From positions 1 to 25,241 of the forward strand of contig CAMLMV010000068.1 of assembly GCA_946481275.1 (NCBI GenBank): a DNA stretch of 25,241 nt, written 5' to 3'. Shown piece after piece: positions 19,746-25,241 of this stretch. The notes beneath the pieces are model-generated. The model was not told the origin of the DNA. It did not search any database and saw only the letters and a list, made by a program, of their open reading frames with translations. How positions within the stretch are numbered: the stretch's first letter is position 1; every line of letters starts with the position of its first letter. Both the position numbers and the translations under genes were made by a program. This DNA comes from an uncultured Massilia sp. GTDB lineage: Bacteria; Pseudomonadota; Gammaproteobacteria; Burkholderiales; Burkholderiaceae.

Positions 19746-20557
19746 CCACCGGCGAACTGGCCCGGGCCGCCGCGCTGCTGCGCGACGCGGACGGCCTGCT
19801 GATCGGCGCCGGGGCCGGCATCGGCGTCGATTCCGGCCTGCCCGACTTCCGCGGCGACCACGGTTTCTGGCGCGCCTATCCGCCGCTGGCGAGCCTGGGC
19901 ATCCGCTTCGTCGAGATCGCGAATCCGCACAGCTTCGACACGAACCCGGAACTGGCGTGGGGCTTCTATGGCCACCGCCTCGCGCTGTACCGGGACGCGG
20001 TCCCGCACGCGGGCTTCGCGATCCTGCGCGACATCGGCGCGCGTCTTCCGCATGGCGCCTTCGTCTTCACGAGCAACGTCGACGGCCAGTTCCAGCGCGC
20101 GGGCTTCGGCCACGACCGTCTGGTGGAATGCCACGGTTCCATCCACCACCTGCAATGCACGCGCCCGTGCGGCAGCGCCATCTGGCCGGCCGATGCCATC
20201 GCTCCCCTCATCGATCCCGCCTCTTGCCTGATGACGCCGCCGCTGCCCCGCTGTCCGCACTGCGGCGCCCTGGCGCGGCCGAACATCCTGATGTTCGGCG
20301 ACGGCCGCTGGCTGGACGCGCGCACGGAAGCGCAGTACGCCCGCCTGGAGCGTTGGCGCGCGCAGGTCGGTAAGCTCGTCGTCGTCGAACTGGGCGCCGG
20401 CACGGACGTGCCTTCCGTGCGGCGCCTGTGCGAGTCCCAGGGCGCGCCGCTCATCCGGATCAATCCGCGCGAGCCCGACGTCCGTCCCGGCCGGGGTGTC
20501 GGGGTGGCGCTGGGCGCCCTGGAGGCGCTCGTTACCCTCCGCGCATTGCTGGATTGA
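19742..20557 (+). CDS. Sir2-family NAD-dependent protein deacylase (sirtuin)
   Basis: The 271-residue protein has the NAD-binding opening GAGAGIGVDSGLPDFRGDHG (22-41), TSNVDGQFQRAG in the position of the TQNID motif, and the catalytic H131 in ECHGS. The structural zinc ligands C139, C143, C171 and C174 follow, then RPNILMFGDGRW and ELGAGTDVPSVRRL near the C-terminus. It removes acyl groups from lysines, using NAD+. Because the deacylase histidine and the zinc module are intact, this is more likely a deacylase than a defence-type SIR2 NADase. The ATG overlaps the HD gene stop by four bases (ATGA), giving a two-gene operon. The gene ends in a strong hairpin. The N (TSN) where a Q is more usual (TQN) is a minor oddity. 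Confidence 0.92.
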   Translation: MTTGELARAAALLRDADGLLIGAGAGIGVDSGLPDFRGDHGFWRAYPPLASLGIRFVEIANPHSFDTNPELAWGFYGHRLALYRDAVPHAGFAILRDIGARLPHGAFVFTSNVDGQFQRAGFGHDRLVECHGSIHHLQCTRPCGSAIWPADAIAPLIDPASCLMTPPLPRCPHCGALARPNILMFGDGRWLDARTEAQYARLERWRAQVGKLVVVELGAGTDVPSVRRLCESQGAPLIRINPREPDVRPGRGVGVALGALEALVTLRALLD

Positions 20558-20597
20558 TGCGGCCCGATCCGGGCAAAACATCTCGATGCCGCATCAA
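20554..20597 (+). terminator. Hairpin at the sirtuin stop codon
   Basis: TTGATGCGGC (20554-20563) and GCCGCATCAA (20588-20597) are perfect 10-bp arms around a 24-base loop. A smaller overlapping hairpin, GCCCG-ATC-CGGGC (20562-20574), competes with it. The first arm contains the TGA of the sirtuin. No T-run follows, so it would act as a stabilising or Rho-assisted end rather than a textbook terminator. Confidence 0.5.
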
Positions 20598-20637
20598 GTC
20601 CGCGACCTAAGGCATTGATTCGACGGGATTAATTTTA

Positions 20638-20769
20638 ATATCCACAAGAAATGTGGATAACTGTGTGGACAAGCGCCTCTTGACAAGCCGGAAGCCCAGT
20701 ATTGATGCGGGTTTCAACAAACTGCCCATTGAACGGGCAAAATCGAAACTCAATAAAATCAGTGCCTTA
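20638..20769 (+). repeat. Diverged 132-bp repeat, copy 1 (DnaA-box-like pair)
   Basis: The copy begins with ATATCCACA, five bases, then TGTGGATAA, an inverted pair with perfect 8-bp arms in which TGTGGATAA is a perfect DnaA box. It continues with CTCTTGACA, ATGCGGGTTTCAACAA and a hairpin TGCCC-N7-GGGCA. Copy 2 (23139-23270) has the same parts in the same order and orientation, with roughly 70% identity by eye. Confidence 0.75.
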
Positions 20770-20808
20770 GCATTGCTCGTGTTTTAAGCAAGCACTGGAA
20801 CTAAGGCA
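20763..20808. terminator. Long stem-loop downstream of the helicase gene
   Basis: TGCCTTAG (20763-20770) and CTAAGGCA (20801-20808) are perfect 8-bp arms; the loop contains a second stem TTGCT/AGCAA. It lies 85 bp after the helicase stop and may end that transcript. There is no clear T-run, so the terminator role is uncertain. Confidence 0.35.
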
Positions 20809-20893
20809 AAATCCTACAAAATCGACCCAACGTGGATAACTTTGTCACGCTGTTCCGATTCTGTCCACTTTTGCCGTCATCTTGCCGCCATTT

Positions 20894-23005
20894 TCACTTC
20901 CACGCGTTGCGCGCCCGTTCGCGCACCATCATCCGCACGCTGTCCGGCATAGGCTTGCGTACCTGCAACGTTTCGGCGTTCGTCCACACGCATTCCTCGA
21001 AATGCTTGAGCATCACGGGCGTCACGAAGCGCGTGCGCTGCGCGTAGACGTGGCGGTCGCCCATCTGCGCCTGCTGCTTGATGAAGAATCGGTTCGGGAC
21101 GATGAGGTGCAGGTGCTCCTTCGCACGCGTCATCGCCACGTACAGCAGGCGGCGCTCTTCCTCGATGTCCTCGGCGCTCCCCGTCGCCATGTCGGACGGG
21201 ATGCACCCGTCGACCACGTTCAGCACGTGCACGGCCTTCCACTCCTGGCCCTTGGCCGAGTGGATCGTCGACAGGATCAGGTAATCCTCGTCCAGCAGCG
21301 GCGGGCCGGCGCGGTCGCTCGTCGCTTCCGGCGGATCGAGCGTCAGTTCGGTGAGGAAGTTCTCGCGCGAGCCATAGCCGCCGGCCAGCGCCACCAGCTG
21401 GTCGAGGTCGGCGGCGCGGACGGGCGCGTCGTCGTGCAGGCGCTCGAGGTGCGGCAGGTACCAGTCGCGGACAAGCTCGATCTCCAGCGGCCAGCGCAGG
21501 CCCGTCGTGCGCAAGGTGCGGAACAGCGCGGTAAATTGTTCCCACTCCCCTTGCGCGCGCGGGGGCGCGGGAAACGCCTCGACCGCCGCGACGGGATCCG
21601 CGGCCTCCGCCACCGCATCGAGCAGACGGGCCGCCGTCGCCGGGCCTATGCCGGGGATCAGTTGCACGACGCGGAAGCCAGCCACGCGGCCCGCCGGATT
21701 CTGGGCGAAGCGCAGCATCGCGAGCACGTCCTTGATGTGCGCCGCTTCCAGGAATTTCAAGCCGCCGAATTTCACGAACGGGATGTTGCGCCGCACGAGT
21801 TCCAGCTCCAGCGCCGCGCTGTGGCTGGCGGCGCGGAACAGCACGGCCTGCTGCGTCAGTTTGATGCCCGCCTCGCGCTGCTCCAGCACGCGGTTGCACA
21901 CCCAGCGGGCCTGCTCGGCCTCGTCCGGGATCAGTACGAGCTGCGGCTTGCCGGTGGCGGCCTTATCCGTCCACAAGGTCTTCGCATGGCGCTCCAGCGC
22001 GGCGGCGATGACCGCGTTCGACGCATCGAGGATGGGCTGCGTCGAGCGGTAGTTGCGGTCCAGCGTGATCATCTTCGTGTGCTCGCCGAACTGCTTCGGG
22101 AAGTCGAGGATGTTGCGCACCGTCGCGCCGCGGAACGAATAGATCGATTGCGCATCGTCGCCGACGACCATCACGCCCCGCCCGTCCGGCTTCATGCCTT
22201 GCAGGATCGCGGCCTGCAGGCGGTTCGTGTCCTGGTATTCGTCGACGAGCACGTGGTCGAACAGCGCGCCCAGCTCCGGCCCGAGTTCCGGATCGGACGC
22301 CATCTCGGCCCAGAACAGCAGCAGGTCGTCGTAGTCGAGTACGTTCTGTTCCTGCTTGGCGTCGACGTAGGCGCCGAACAGGCGCTTGAGCTGTTCTTCC
22401 CATTCGCTGCACCACGGGAAGGTCGACTGCAGCACGTCGGCGAGCGGCTCGCGGGAATTCACGACGCGCGAATAGATCGCGAGACACGTGCCCTTCAGCG
22501 GGAAGCGCTTCTGGCCGGTCGATGCGCCCAGGCCCACGTCCTGGCGCACGAGGCCCATCAGGTCTTCGGAATCGGCGCGGTCGTGGATCGTGAACGATGC
22601 TTCCAGGCCGATGCGGCCCGCGTATTCGCGCAGCAGGCGCGCGCCGATGCTGTGGAACGTGCCGGCCCACGGCAGGCTGCCCACGGCCGTCGGCGACGTG
22701 CCCAGCACGCGCTGCAGCACGCCGGCGGCGCGCTGGCCCATCTCGTTGGCCGCGCGGCGCGAAAACGTCAGCAGCAGGATGCGCTGCGGATCGCTCCCCG
22801 CCAGGATCAGCTTCGCCACCCGGTGCGCGAGCGTATTCGTCTTGCCCGAGCCGGCGCCCGCGACCACCAGCAGCGGCCGGACCATCCCGGCGCCCACGTC
22901 GTGCTCGACGGCGGCGCGCTGCTCGGGATTCAGGCCGGCGAACGGATCGGCGGGCGCGGCGGGCTGGAGAGACTGGGAAACGGGGGTGGCGGTGGCGACG
23001 GACAT
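20894..23005 (-). CDS. UvrD/Rep-family (SF1A) ATP-dependent DNA helicase
   Basis: Start 23005 (MSVATATPVS) gives 703 residues; an upstream ATG at 23086 would lie beyond the promoter elements, so the shorter form is chosen although the ribosome site is weak. The SF1A helicase motifs are complete: Q motif (GLNPEQRAAV), Walker A VAGAGSGKT with K55, LLTFSRRAANEM, Walker B VDEYQDTN, VGDDAQSIYSFRGA, LDRNYRST, LSTIHSAKGQEWKAVHVLN and EERRLLYVAMTRAKEHLHL. It should unwind DNA 3'-5' in repair or replication restart. The length is near UvrD (720) and Rep (673), but sequence details (SRRAANEM, TNRLQAAIL) set it apart from both, so I do not give a symbol. A LexA-box candidate overlaps the promoter. Copies of a 132-bp repeat lie on either side of the gene. 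Confidence 0.93.
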   Translation of the reverse strand: MSVATATPVSQSLQPAAPADPFAGLNPEQRAAVEHDVGAGMVRPLLVVAGAGSGKTNTLAHRVAKLILAGSDPQRILLLTFSRRAANEMGQRAAGVLQRVLGTSPTAVGSLPWAGTFHSIGARLLREYAGRIGLEASFTIHDRADSEDLMGLVRQDVGLGASTGQKRFPLKGTCLAIYSRVVNSREPLADVLQSTFPWCSEWEEQLKRLFGAYVDAKQEQNVLDYDDLLLFWAEMASDPELGPELGALFDHVLVDEYQDTNRLQAAILQGMKPDGRGVMVVGDDAQSIYSFRGATVRNILDFPKQFGEHTKMITLDRNYRSTQPILDASNAVIAAALERHAKTLWTDKAATGKPQLVLIPDEAEQARWVCNRVLEQREAGIKLTQQAVLFRAASHSAALELELVRRNIPFVKFGGLKFLEAAHIKDVLAMLRFAQNPAGRVAGFRVVQLIPGIGPATAARLLDAVAEAADPVAAVEAFPAPPRAQGEWEQFTALFRTLRTTGLRWPLEIELVRDWYLPHLERLHDDAPVRAADLDQLVALAGGYGSRENFLTELTLDPPEATSDRAGPPLLDEDYLILSTIHSAKGQEWKAVHVLNVVDGCIPSDMATGSAEDIEEERRLLYVAMTRAKEHLHLIVPNRFFIKQQAQMGDRHVYAQRTRFVTPVMLKHFEECVWTNAETLQVRKPMPDSVRMMVRERARNAWK

Positions 23006-23028
23006 GGCGGTTGAGGATAGATGCTCAA

Positions 23029-23044
23029 CTGTACATTTGTCCAG
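23029..23044 (-). promoter_or_regulatory. Candidate LexA (SOS) box of the helicase gene
   Basis: CTGTACATTTGTCCAG has the CTG-N10-CAG spacing of the LexA operator and keeps CTGT and CAG. It lies 24 bp upstream of the helicase ATG and overlaps the candidate -10 by two bases. The E. coli uvrD gene is known to be SOS-controlled, which makes the site plausible. Confidence 0.5.
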
Positions 23045-23070
23045 TATCTTTATGCAAGCGCAGATATCAA
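23043..23070 (-). promoter_or_regulatory. Candidate helicase promoter
   Basis: On the minus strand TTGATA (23065-23070) and GATACT (23043-23048) are 16 bp apart. The LexA-box candidate overlaps the -10, the expected place for repression. Confidence 0.4.
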
Positions 23071-23138
23071 CGTAGCAAAACTGCATCAGCGGGCACGGCG
23101 GGCCCGCTGCGCTTGCCTCTTCAACAAGGCTTGTTCAG

Positions 23139-23270
23139 ATATCCACAAAAACTGTGTATAAGGTTGTGGAAAAACACCCTCTTGACATGCCAAAACCAAG
23201 CAGGAATGCGGGTTTCAACAATTTGCCCGTTGCGTGGGCAAAACTCAACCTTCACAAAATCAATGAGTTA
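23139..23270 (+). repeat. Diverged 132-bp repeat, copy 2 (DnaA-box-like pair)
   Basis: The copy carries ATATCCACA, five bases, then TGTGTATAA (fits the TTATNCACA DnaA-box consensus on the other strand), then CTCTTGACA, ATGCGGGTTTCAACAA and a hairpin TTTGCCC-N7-GGGCAAA. The hairpin arms differ from copy 1 but still pair, while the loop length (7) is conserved. It lies upstream of the helicase gene, in the same orientation as copy 1. Confidence 0.75.
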
Positions 23271-23294
23271 CCGAGTCAAGTGACGCACCAATCG

Positions 23295-23313
23295 AAAAAA
23301 TATGCAAGATGCA
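23295..23313 (-). terminator. Weak stem plus T-run after the small gene
   Basis: On the minus strand TGCA-TCT-TGCA is followed by a run of six T within a few bases. The stem is only 4 bp, so this is a low-confidence terminator for the gene at 23350-23568. Confidence 0.25.
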
Positions 23314-23349
23314 ATCGAGCAAGTTTGTGCACAACTGCCGAGCTTGTCC

Positions 23350-23568
23350 TTACCTGCACCACGAACGCCTGCGGCCCGGTTCCGTCAGCACGCGTTCGAT
23401 GACGTCGTTGCCCACGTTCTGGGAACGCAGGTATTCCACGGCCGACATCGTATTGCTGCGCTGCTGGAGCGCAATACCCAGGTCGACGATATCCTTCTGG
23501 TGCGTGTCGCGCCGCTGGTAGGGAACGGTCACCTGACCGTCTTCGAGCTCGAGGGTGTCTTCGTTCAT
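23350..23568 (-). CDS. Small hypothetical protein (72 aa)
   Basis: I do not recognise a named family. The start at 23568 (MNEDTLELEDGQVTVPYQRR) is preferred over 23640 because AGGA lies about seven bases upstream and the promoter elements fall before it. The protein is hydrophilic, with an acidic N-terminus. The C-terminal half (SAVEYLRSQNVGNDVIERVL, then a basic tail EPGRRRSWCR) forms predicted helices. That pattern, a short helical segment with xAVEYLRxxxVxxxVxxRVL followed by arginines, recurs in small uncharacterised betaproteobacterial proteins as far as I recall. No membrane segment or metal motif is visible. A palindrome sits in its promoter spacer. The gene lies upstream of the helicase on the same strand but is separated from it by 344 bp, so it is probably its own unit. 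Confidence 0.65.
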   Translation of the reverse strand: MNEDTLELEDGQVTVPYQRRDTHQKDIVDLGIALQQRSNTMSAVEYLRSQNVGNDVIERVLTEPGRRRSWCR

Positions 23569-23611
23569 CGCAGTTCCTGACTTTGATGGGTTAACGGGAT
23601 TGCTGCTTAAC

Positions 23612-23640
23612 GAGTATTTCCCACCTTTGGCCAAAGTCAA
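23612..23640 (-). promoter_or_regulatory. Promoter of the small gene with 12-bp palindrome in the spacer
   Basis: On the minus strand TTGACT (23635-23640) and ATACTC (23612-23617) are 17 bp apart. The spacer holds CTTTGGCCAAAG (23625-23636), a perfect palindrome that overlaps the -35 edge and would suit a repressor. Confidence 0.4.
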
Positions 23641-23767
23641 GATTATTTTTCAATTAATGTGGCACGCCTTTGTGAATTCCTCATGACAAACCCGTGCAGC
23701 ATGCGCGCGCCGCACCCTGGTCACTGCGCCTAGAATGGATTCGTCATTCAACCATCACGAGGATTCC

Positions 23768-23944
23768 ATGAGCGCCATGCCCGATCCCGACCTGAAACCC
23801 GGCGACGAAGCCGAACCCGGCACGCCAGGTGCCGGTGAAGACCTGTGCGAAACCTGCGGCGGCAGCGGCAAGCTGGCCGACGGCAAGATCTGTCCCGAAT
23901 GCGAGGGCACGGGACGCGTGATCCGGGGCATCGGCGGCGGTTGA
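23768..23944 (+). CDS. Small CxxCxGxG zinc-ribbon-like protein (58 aa)
   Basis: The start (MSAMPDPDLKPGDE) follows GAGGA a few bases upstream; an in-frame ATG at 23735 lacks a site. The N-terminal 25 residues are acidic and proline-rich. The rest has two motifs, CETCGGSG and CPECEGTG, with ten residues between them (KLADGKI and neighbours). This is one zinc-binding pair of the DnaJ cysteine-rich type, without a J-domain. It could act as a small zinc-bound chaperone-like or adaptor protein; no function is known to me. TAGAAT at 23731-23736 is a possible -10. It is alone, with neither dnaJ nor grpE nearby. Confidence 0.8.
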   Translation: MSAMPDPDLKPGDEAEPGTPGAGEDLCETCGGSGKLADGKICPECEGTGRVIRGIGGG

Positions 23945-23991
23945 CCGCCGGAATGCCGGACCGCCGGACCGCCCGACCGCGGACCACCGCA

Positions 23992-24021
23992 TGGACAGGA
24001 TGCCGGGCGCGGCGCGATAAT
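23992..24021 (+). promoter_or_regulatory. Candidate promoter before the interrupted gene
   Basis: TGGACA (23992-23997) and GATAAT (24016-24021) are 18 bp apart. The likely start of transcription is at or near ATG 24028, which suggests a leaderless message. Confidence 0.35.
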
Positions 24022-24027
24022 CGGACG

Positions 24028-24120
24028 ATGAATGCTCCGCCCAGCTCCCCGCAATCCGACACGCCAGCCACCGCCAACCGTCCTGTTCTCCAAGACCTAC
24101 GCAAAACTAACCGTAGTTAA
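24028..24120 (+). pseudogene. 5' remnant of a gene interrupted by the TnpB element
   Basis: ATG 24028 opens a 30-codon frame that reads MNAPPSSPQSDTPATANRPV and then LQDLRKTNRS before TAA at 24118. The start is preceded by a good -10 at a leaderless distance. The last ten or so codons run into the imperfect hairpin at the end of the IS-type element (24101-24127). The simplest reading is a normal N-terminus cut by insertion of the element around 24085-24101, with the rest of the gene beyond the right edge. The exact junction cannot be fixed from one side, and a genuine short gene or chance frame cannot be excluded. Confidence 0.4.
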
Positions 24121-24190
24121 CTTTTGCCGCTGGGTTCCTGCTTCACGGGGACCGGTTTCGCCCCGTGCGCATGCACGGGGCCAGAGCCAA
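24101..24190 (-). ncRNA. Probable omega-RNA (reRNA) scaffold at the tnpB 3' end
   Basis: In this family the guide RNA is transcribed from the tnpB 3' end through the right end into flanking DNA. Here the sense strand has CCCCGTGC, then GCACGGGG, then CCCCGTG within 40 bases. The middle block can pair with the first (perfect 9-bp arms, 24160-24181) or with the third (7 bp, reaching 24144). The element-end hairpin (24101-24127) follows. The 5' and 3' limits are guesses; any guide would be the bases below about 24100. Confidence 0.4.
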
Positions 24191-25241
24191 TCCCTCCACA
24201 GGCAGTTGCGATGGAACTCATCGCCATATTCTTCAGGTTGACGGCCGCGTTGACGTCGCGGTCGTGCTGTATCCCGCACGCGGGACAGGTCCAACTGCGC
24301 GTCCCGAGCGCGAGCTCTTCCAGCCGATGTCCGCAGCACGAGCACGTCTTGCTGCTCGGGTACCACCGGTCGGCCACGACCACATGTCCGCCGCGCCATG
24401 CGGCCTTGTATTCAAGCTGACGGCGTAGCTCATAAAAACCCATGTCCGCGATTGCACGTGCCAGGCACCGGTTCCCGAGCATGCCCTTCACGTTCAGGTC
24501 CTCGATTCCGATCGTATGAAAGCGCCGGGCGACGCTGGTCGTGAGCTTGTGCAAACCGTCGCGGCGCAGACTGGCGATCCTCGCGTGCAGCCGGGCCAGG
24601 CGCCGCTTCGCCCTGTCCCGGTTGCGGGAGCCCTTGACCTTGCGCGACAGCGAGCGCGACAGCCGCCGCAGCCGGTCGAGGAGCGAACGCAGCGCCTTTG
24701 GGCCCGGCCACTGTTCGCCCGTCGACAGCGTGGCCAGCGCCGACACGCCGAGATCGATCCCTACCACACCACCTTGGTTTTCGGCTGGTGGCGGGGATGC
24801 TTCGGTTGCGTCGACAGTGATGCTGACATGCCATCGGTCCGCGTGGCGGGAAACGGTCGCCGAGACGATGCGGCCGCTAAAGCGTAACGCTTCGCGCATG
24901 CGTAACCAGCCCAGCTTGGGGACGTAAAAGCGCCTGCCGTCCACGCGGAACTGGTCATTCGTGAGGGTAAAACGATCATCGACGCCCTTGCGGCGAAACC
25001 TGGGGTAGCGGGAACGATGCGCGAAAAAGTTCTTGAACGCCTCGCCCAACTGGGTGATCGCCATTTGCGGCGCGTTTTTCGTGACGTCAAGCATCCAGGG
25101 GAATTGTTCGCGCTTGATCGCGTTCAGCTGGCGCCGCAGCGCGAGCTGCGATGGCGCCGGCAGCGTCGGATCGGCCTGGTGTGCCGCATATTGTCGCTGC
25201 CATTCGGACAGGGCCCAGTTGTAGGCGAAGCGCGCGACGCC
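24117..25241 (-). CDS. tnpB: RNA-guided endonuclease TnpB (IS200/IS605 family), N-terminus outside window
   Basis: The frame is open to the right edge, with about 374 codons visible; the first residues seen, GVARFAYNWALSEWQ, belong to the conserved N-terminal helix-turn-helix part, so only a few dozen residues are missing. An internal ATG at 25094 is unlikely to be the start. RuvC-type nuclease motifs are present: the aspartate in GIDLGVSAL (codon 24753-24755), the glutamate in GIEDLNVKGM (24501-24503) and HDRDVNAAVNL near 24240-24266. The zinc finger is CSCCG...CPACG. TnpB proteins are nucleases guided by an omega-RNA made from the end of the element and favour its retention. All visible key residues are intact, so it may be active. 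The C-terminal 35 residues after the RuvC domain are of the type that overlaps the omega-RNA. Confidence 0.9.
   Translation of the reverse strand, partial: GVARFAYNWALSEWQRQYAAHQADPTLPAPSQLALRRQLNAIKREQFPWMLDVTKNAPQMAITQLGEAFKNFFAHRSRYPRFRRKGVDDRFTLTNDQFRVDGRRFYVPKLGWLRMREALRFSGRIVSATVSRHADRWHVSITVDATEASPPPAENQGGVVGIDLGVSALATLSTGEQWPGPKALRSLLDRLRRLSRSLSRKVKGSRNRDRAKRRLARLHARIASLRRDGLHKLTTSVARRFHTIGIEDLNVKGMLGNRCLARAIADMGFYELRRQLEYKAAWRGGHVVVADRWYPSSKTCSCCGHRLEELALGTRSWTCPACGIQHDRDVNAAVNLKNMAMSSIATACGGIGSGPVHAHGAKPVPVKQEPSGKS

Larger units (their letters stand above)
20558..20893. other. AT-rich intergenic region between the sirtuin and helicase genes
   Basis: These 336 bp hold no gene. They contain the sirtuin 3' hairpin, repeat copy 1 (20638-20769), a long stem-loop (20763-20808) and a third DnaA-box-like CGTGGATAA at 20831-20839. 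The two flanking genes converge here. Confidence 0.75.
23006..23349. other. Intergenic region upstream of the helicase
   Basis: These 344 bp carry no gene. They contain the helicase leader hairpin GTTGAG-N8-CTCAAC (23010-23029), the LexA-box candidate and promoter (23029-23070), repeat copy 2 (23139-23270) and, on the minus strand, a short stem plus T-run (23295-23313) that could end the small upstream gene. Confidence 0.7.
24101..25241 (-). mobile_element. IS200/IS605-family (IS1341-like) element, 3' part
   Basis: The element contains tnpB reading toward its right end, an imperfect hairpin at 24101-24127 as right-end structure, and a probable omega-RNA region. The hairpin is GCAAAA/TTTTGC, a one-against-two internal loop, then TAAC/GTTA around CGTA, and the tnpB stop codon sits inside it. 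The left end and any tnpA lie beyond the window. These elements have no terminal inverted repeats and make no target duplication, so boundaries must come from comparison. Confidence 0.7.

Noticed and set aside
20691..20720. TTGACA in the repeat considered as a promoter
   Set aside because: No acceptable -10 lies 16-18 bp downstream in either copy, and no gene follows on the plus strand.
20638..20769. Repeat copy 1 considered as a tRNA gene or a chromosomal origin
   Set aside because: There is no cloverleaf, and only a few DnaA-box-like 9-mers occur without dnaA/dnaN neighbours, so an origin is not supported.
20882..23014. A 710-codon plus-strand frame opposite the helicase
   Set aside because: It is a shadow of the complete SF1A helicase on the minus strand.

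Overview
The window reads as a high-GC, gene-dense chromosomal stretch from a betaproteobacterium. The protein mix fits Burkholderiales, most likely Oxalobacteraceae of the Massilia type: a poly-HAMP hybrid kinase, a LuxR-type regulator, a GlpD, a secreted M1 peptidase and an IS200/IS605-type TnpB. This placement is inferred from resemblance only; there is no rRNA or other taxonomic marker. No tRNA, rRNA or CRISPR array was seen.

Layout. 1-4496 (minus): the 5' part of recC (runs off the left edge) and, upstream of it, a membrane CHASE-PAS hybrid histidine kinase. 4578-6617 (plus): an S9-family oligopeptidase, divergent from the kinase across an 81-bp promoter region with two inverted repeats. 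6618-7764: a quorum-sensing module made of a small HTH regulator (plus) and a LuxR-family receptor without a visible LuxI (minus). Their 3' ends overlap by 26 bp, and a lux-box-like site lies upstream of the HTH gene. 7765-8158: an AT-rich regulatory region with several palindromes. 8159-13926 (plus): a very large soluble hybrid kinase with about seven HAMP-type repeats, a GAF domain and three receiver domains, translationally coupled to a CheR-like protein whose signature catalytic residues are missing. 13927-14550 (minus): a glutathione S-transferase. 14708-17398 (plus): a secreted M1 aminopeptidase, convergent with glpD (17405-18952, minus). 19107-20557 (plus): a coupled pair, a YfbR-like HD phosphohydrolase and a sirtuin. 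20894-23005 (minus): a UvrD/Rep-type helicase with a LexA-box candidate at its promoter. Diverged 132-bp copies of a repeat carrying paired DnaA-box-like sequences lie on both sides of it. 23350-23944: two small genes. 24101-25241: the 3' part of an IS200/IS605-type element with tnpB and a probable omega-RNA region, apparently inserted just inside the start of another gene.

How the parts may work together. The window is rich in signal transduction (two hybrid kinases, a LuxR receptor, a small HTH regulator) and in DNA repair (recC, uvrD-like helicase). The features most worth a second look are the Nik1/Os-1-like poly-HAMP kinase with its degenerate CheR partner, the LuxR/HTH module with its well-placed lux-box-like site, the repeats flanking the helicase, and the alternative hairpins at the 3' end of tnpB.
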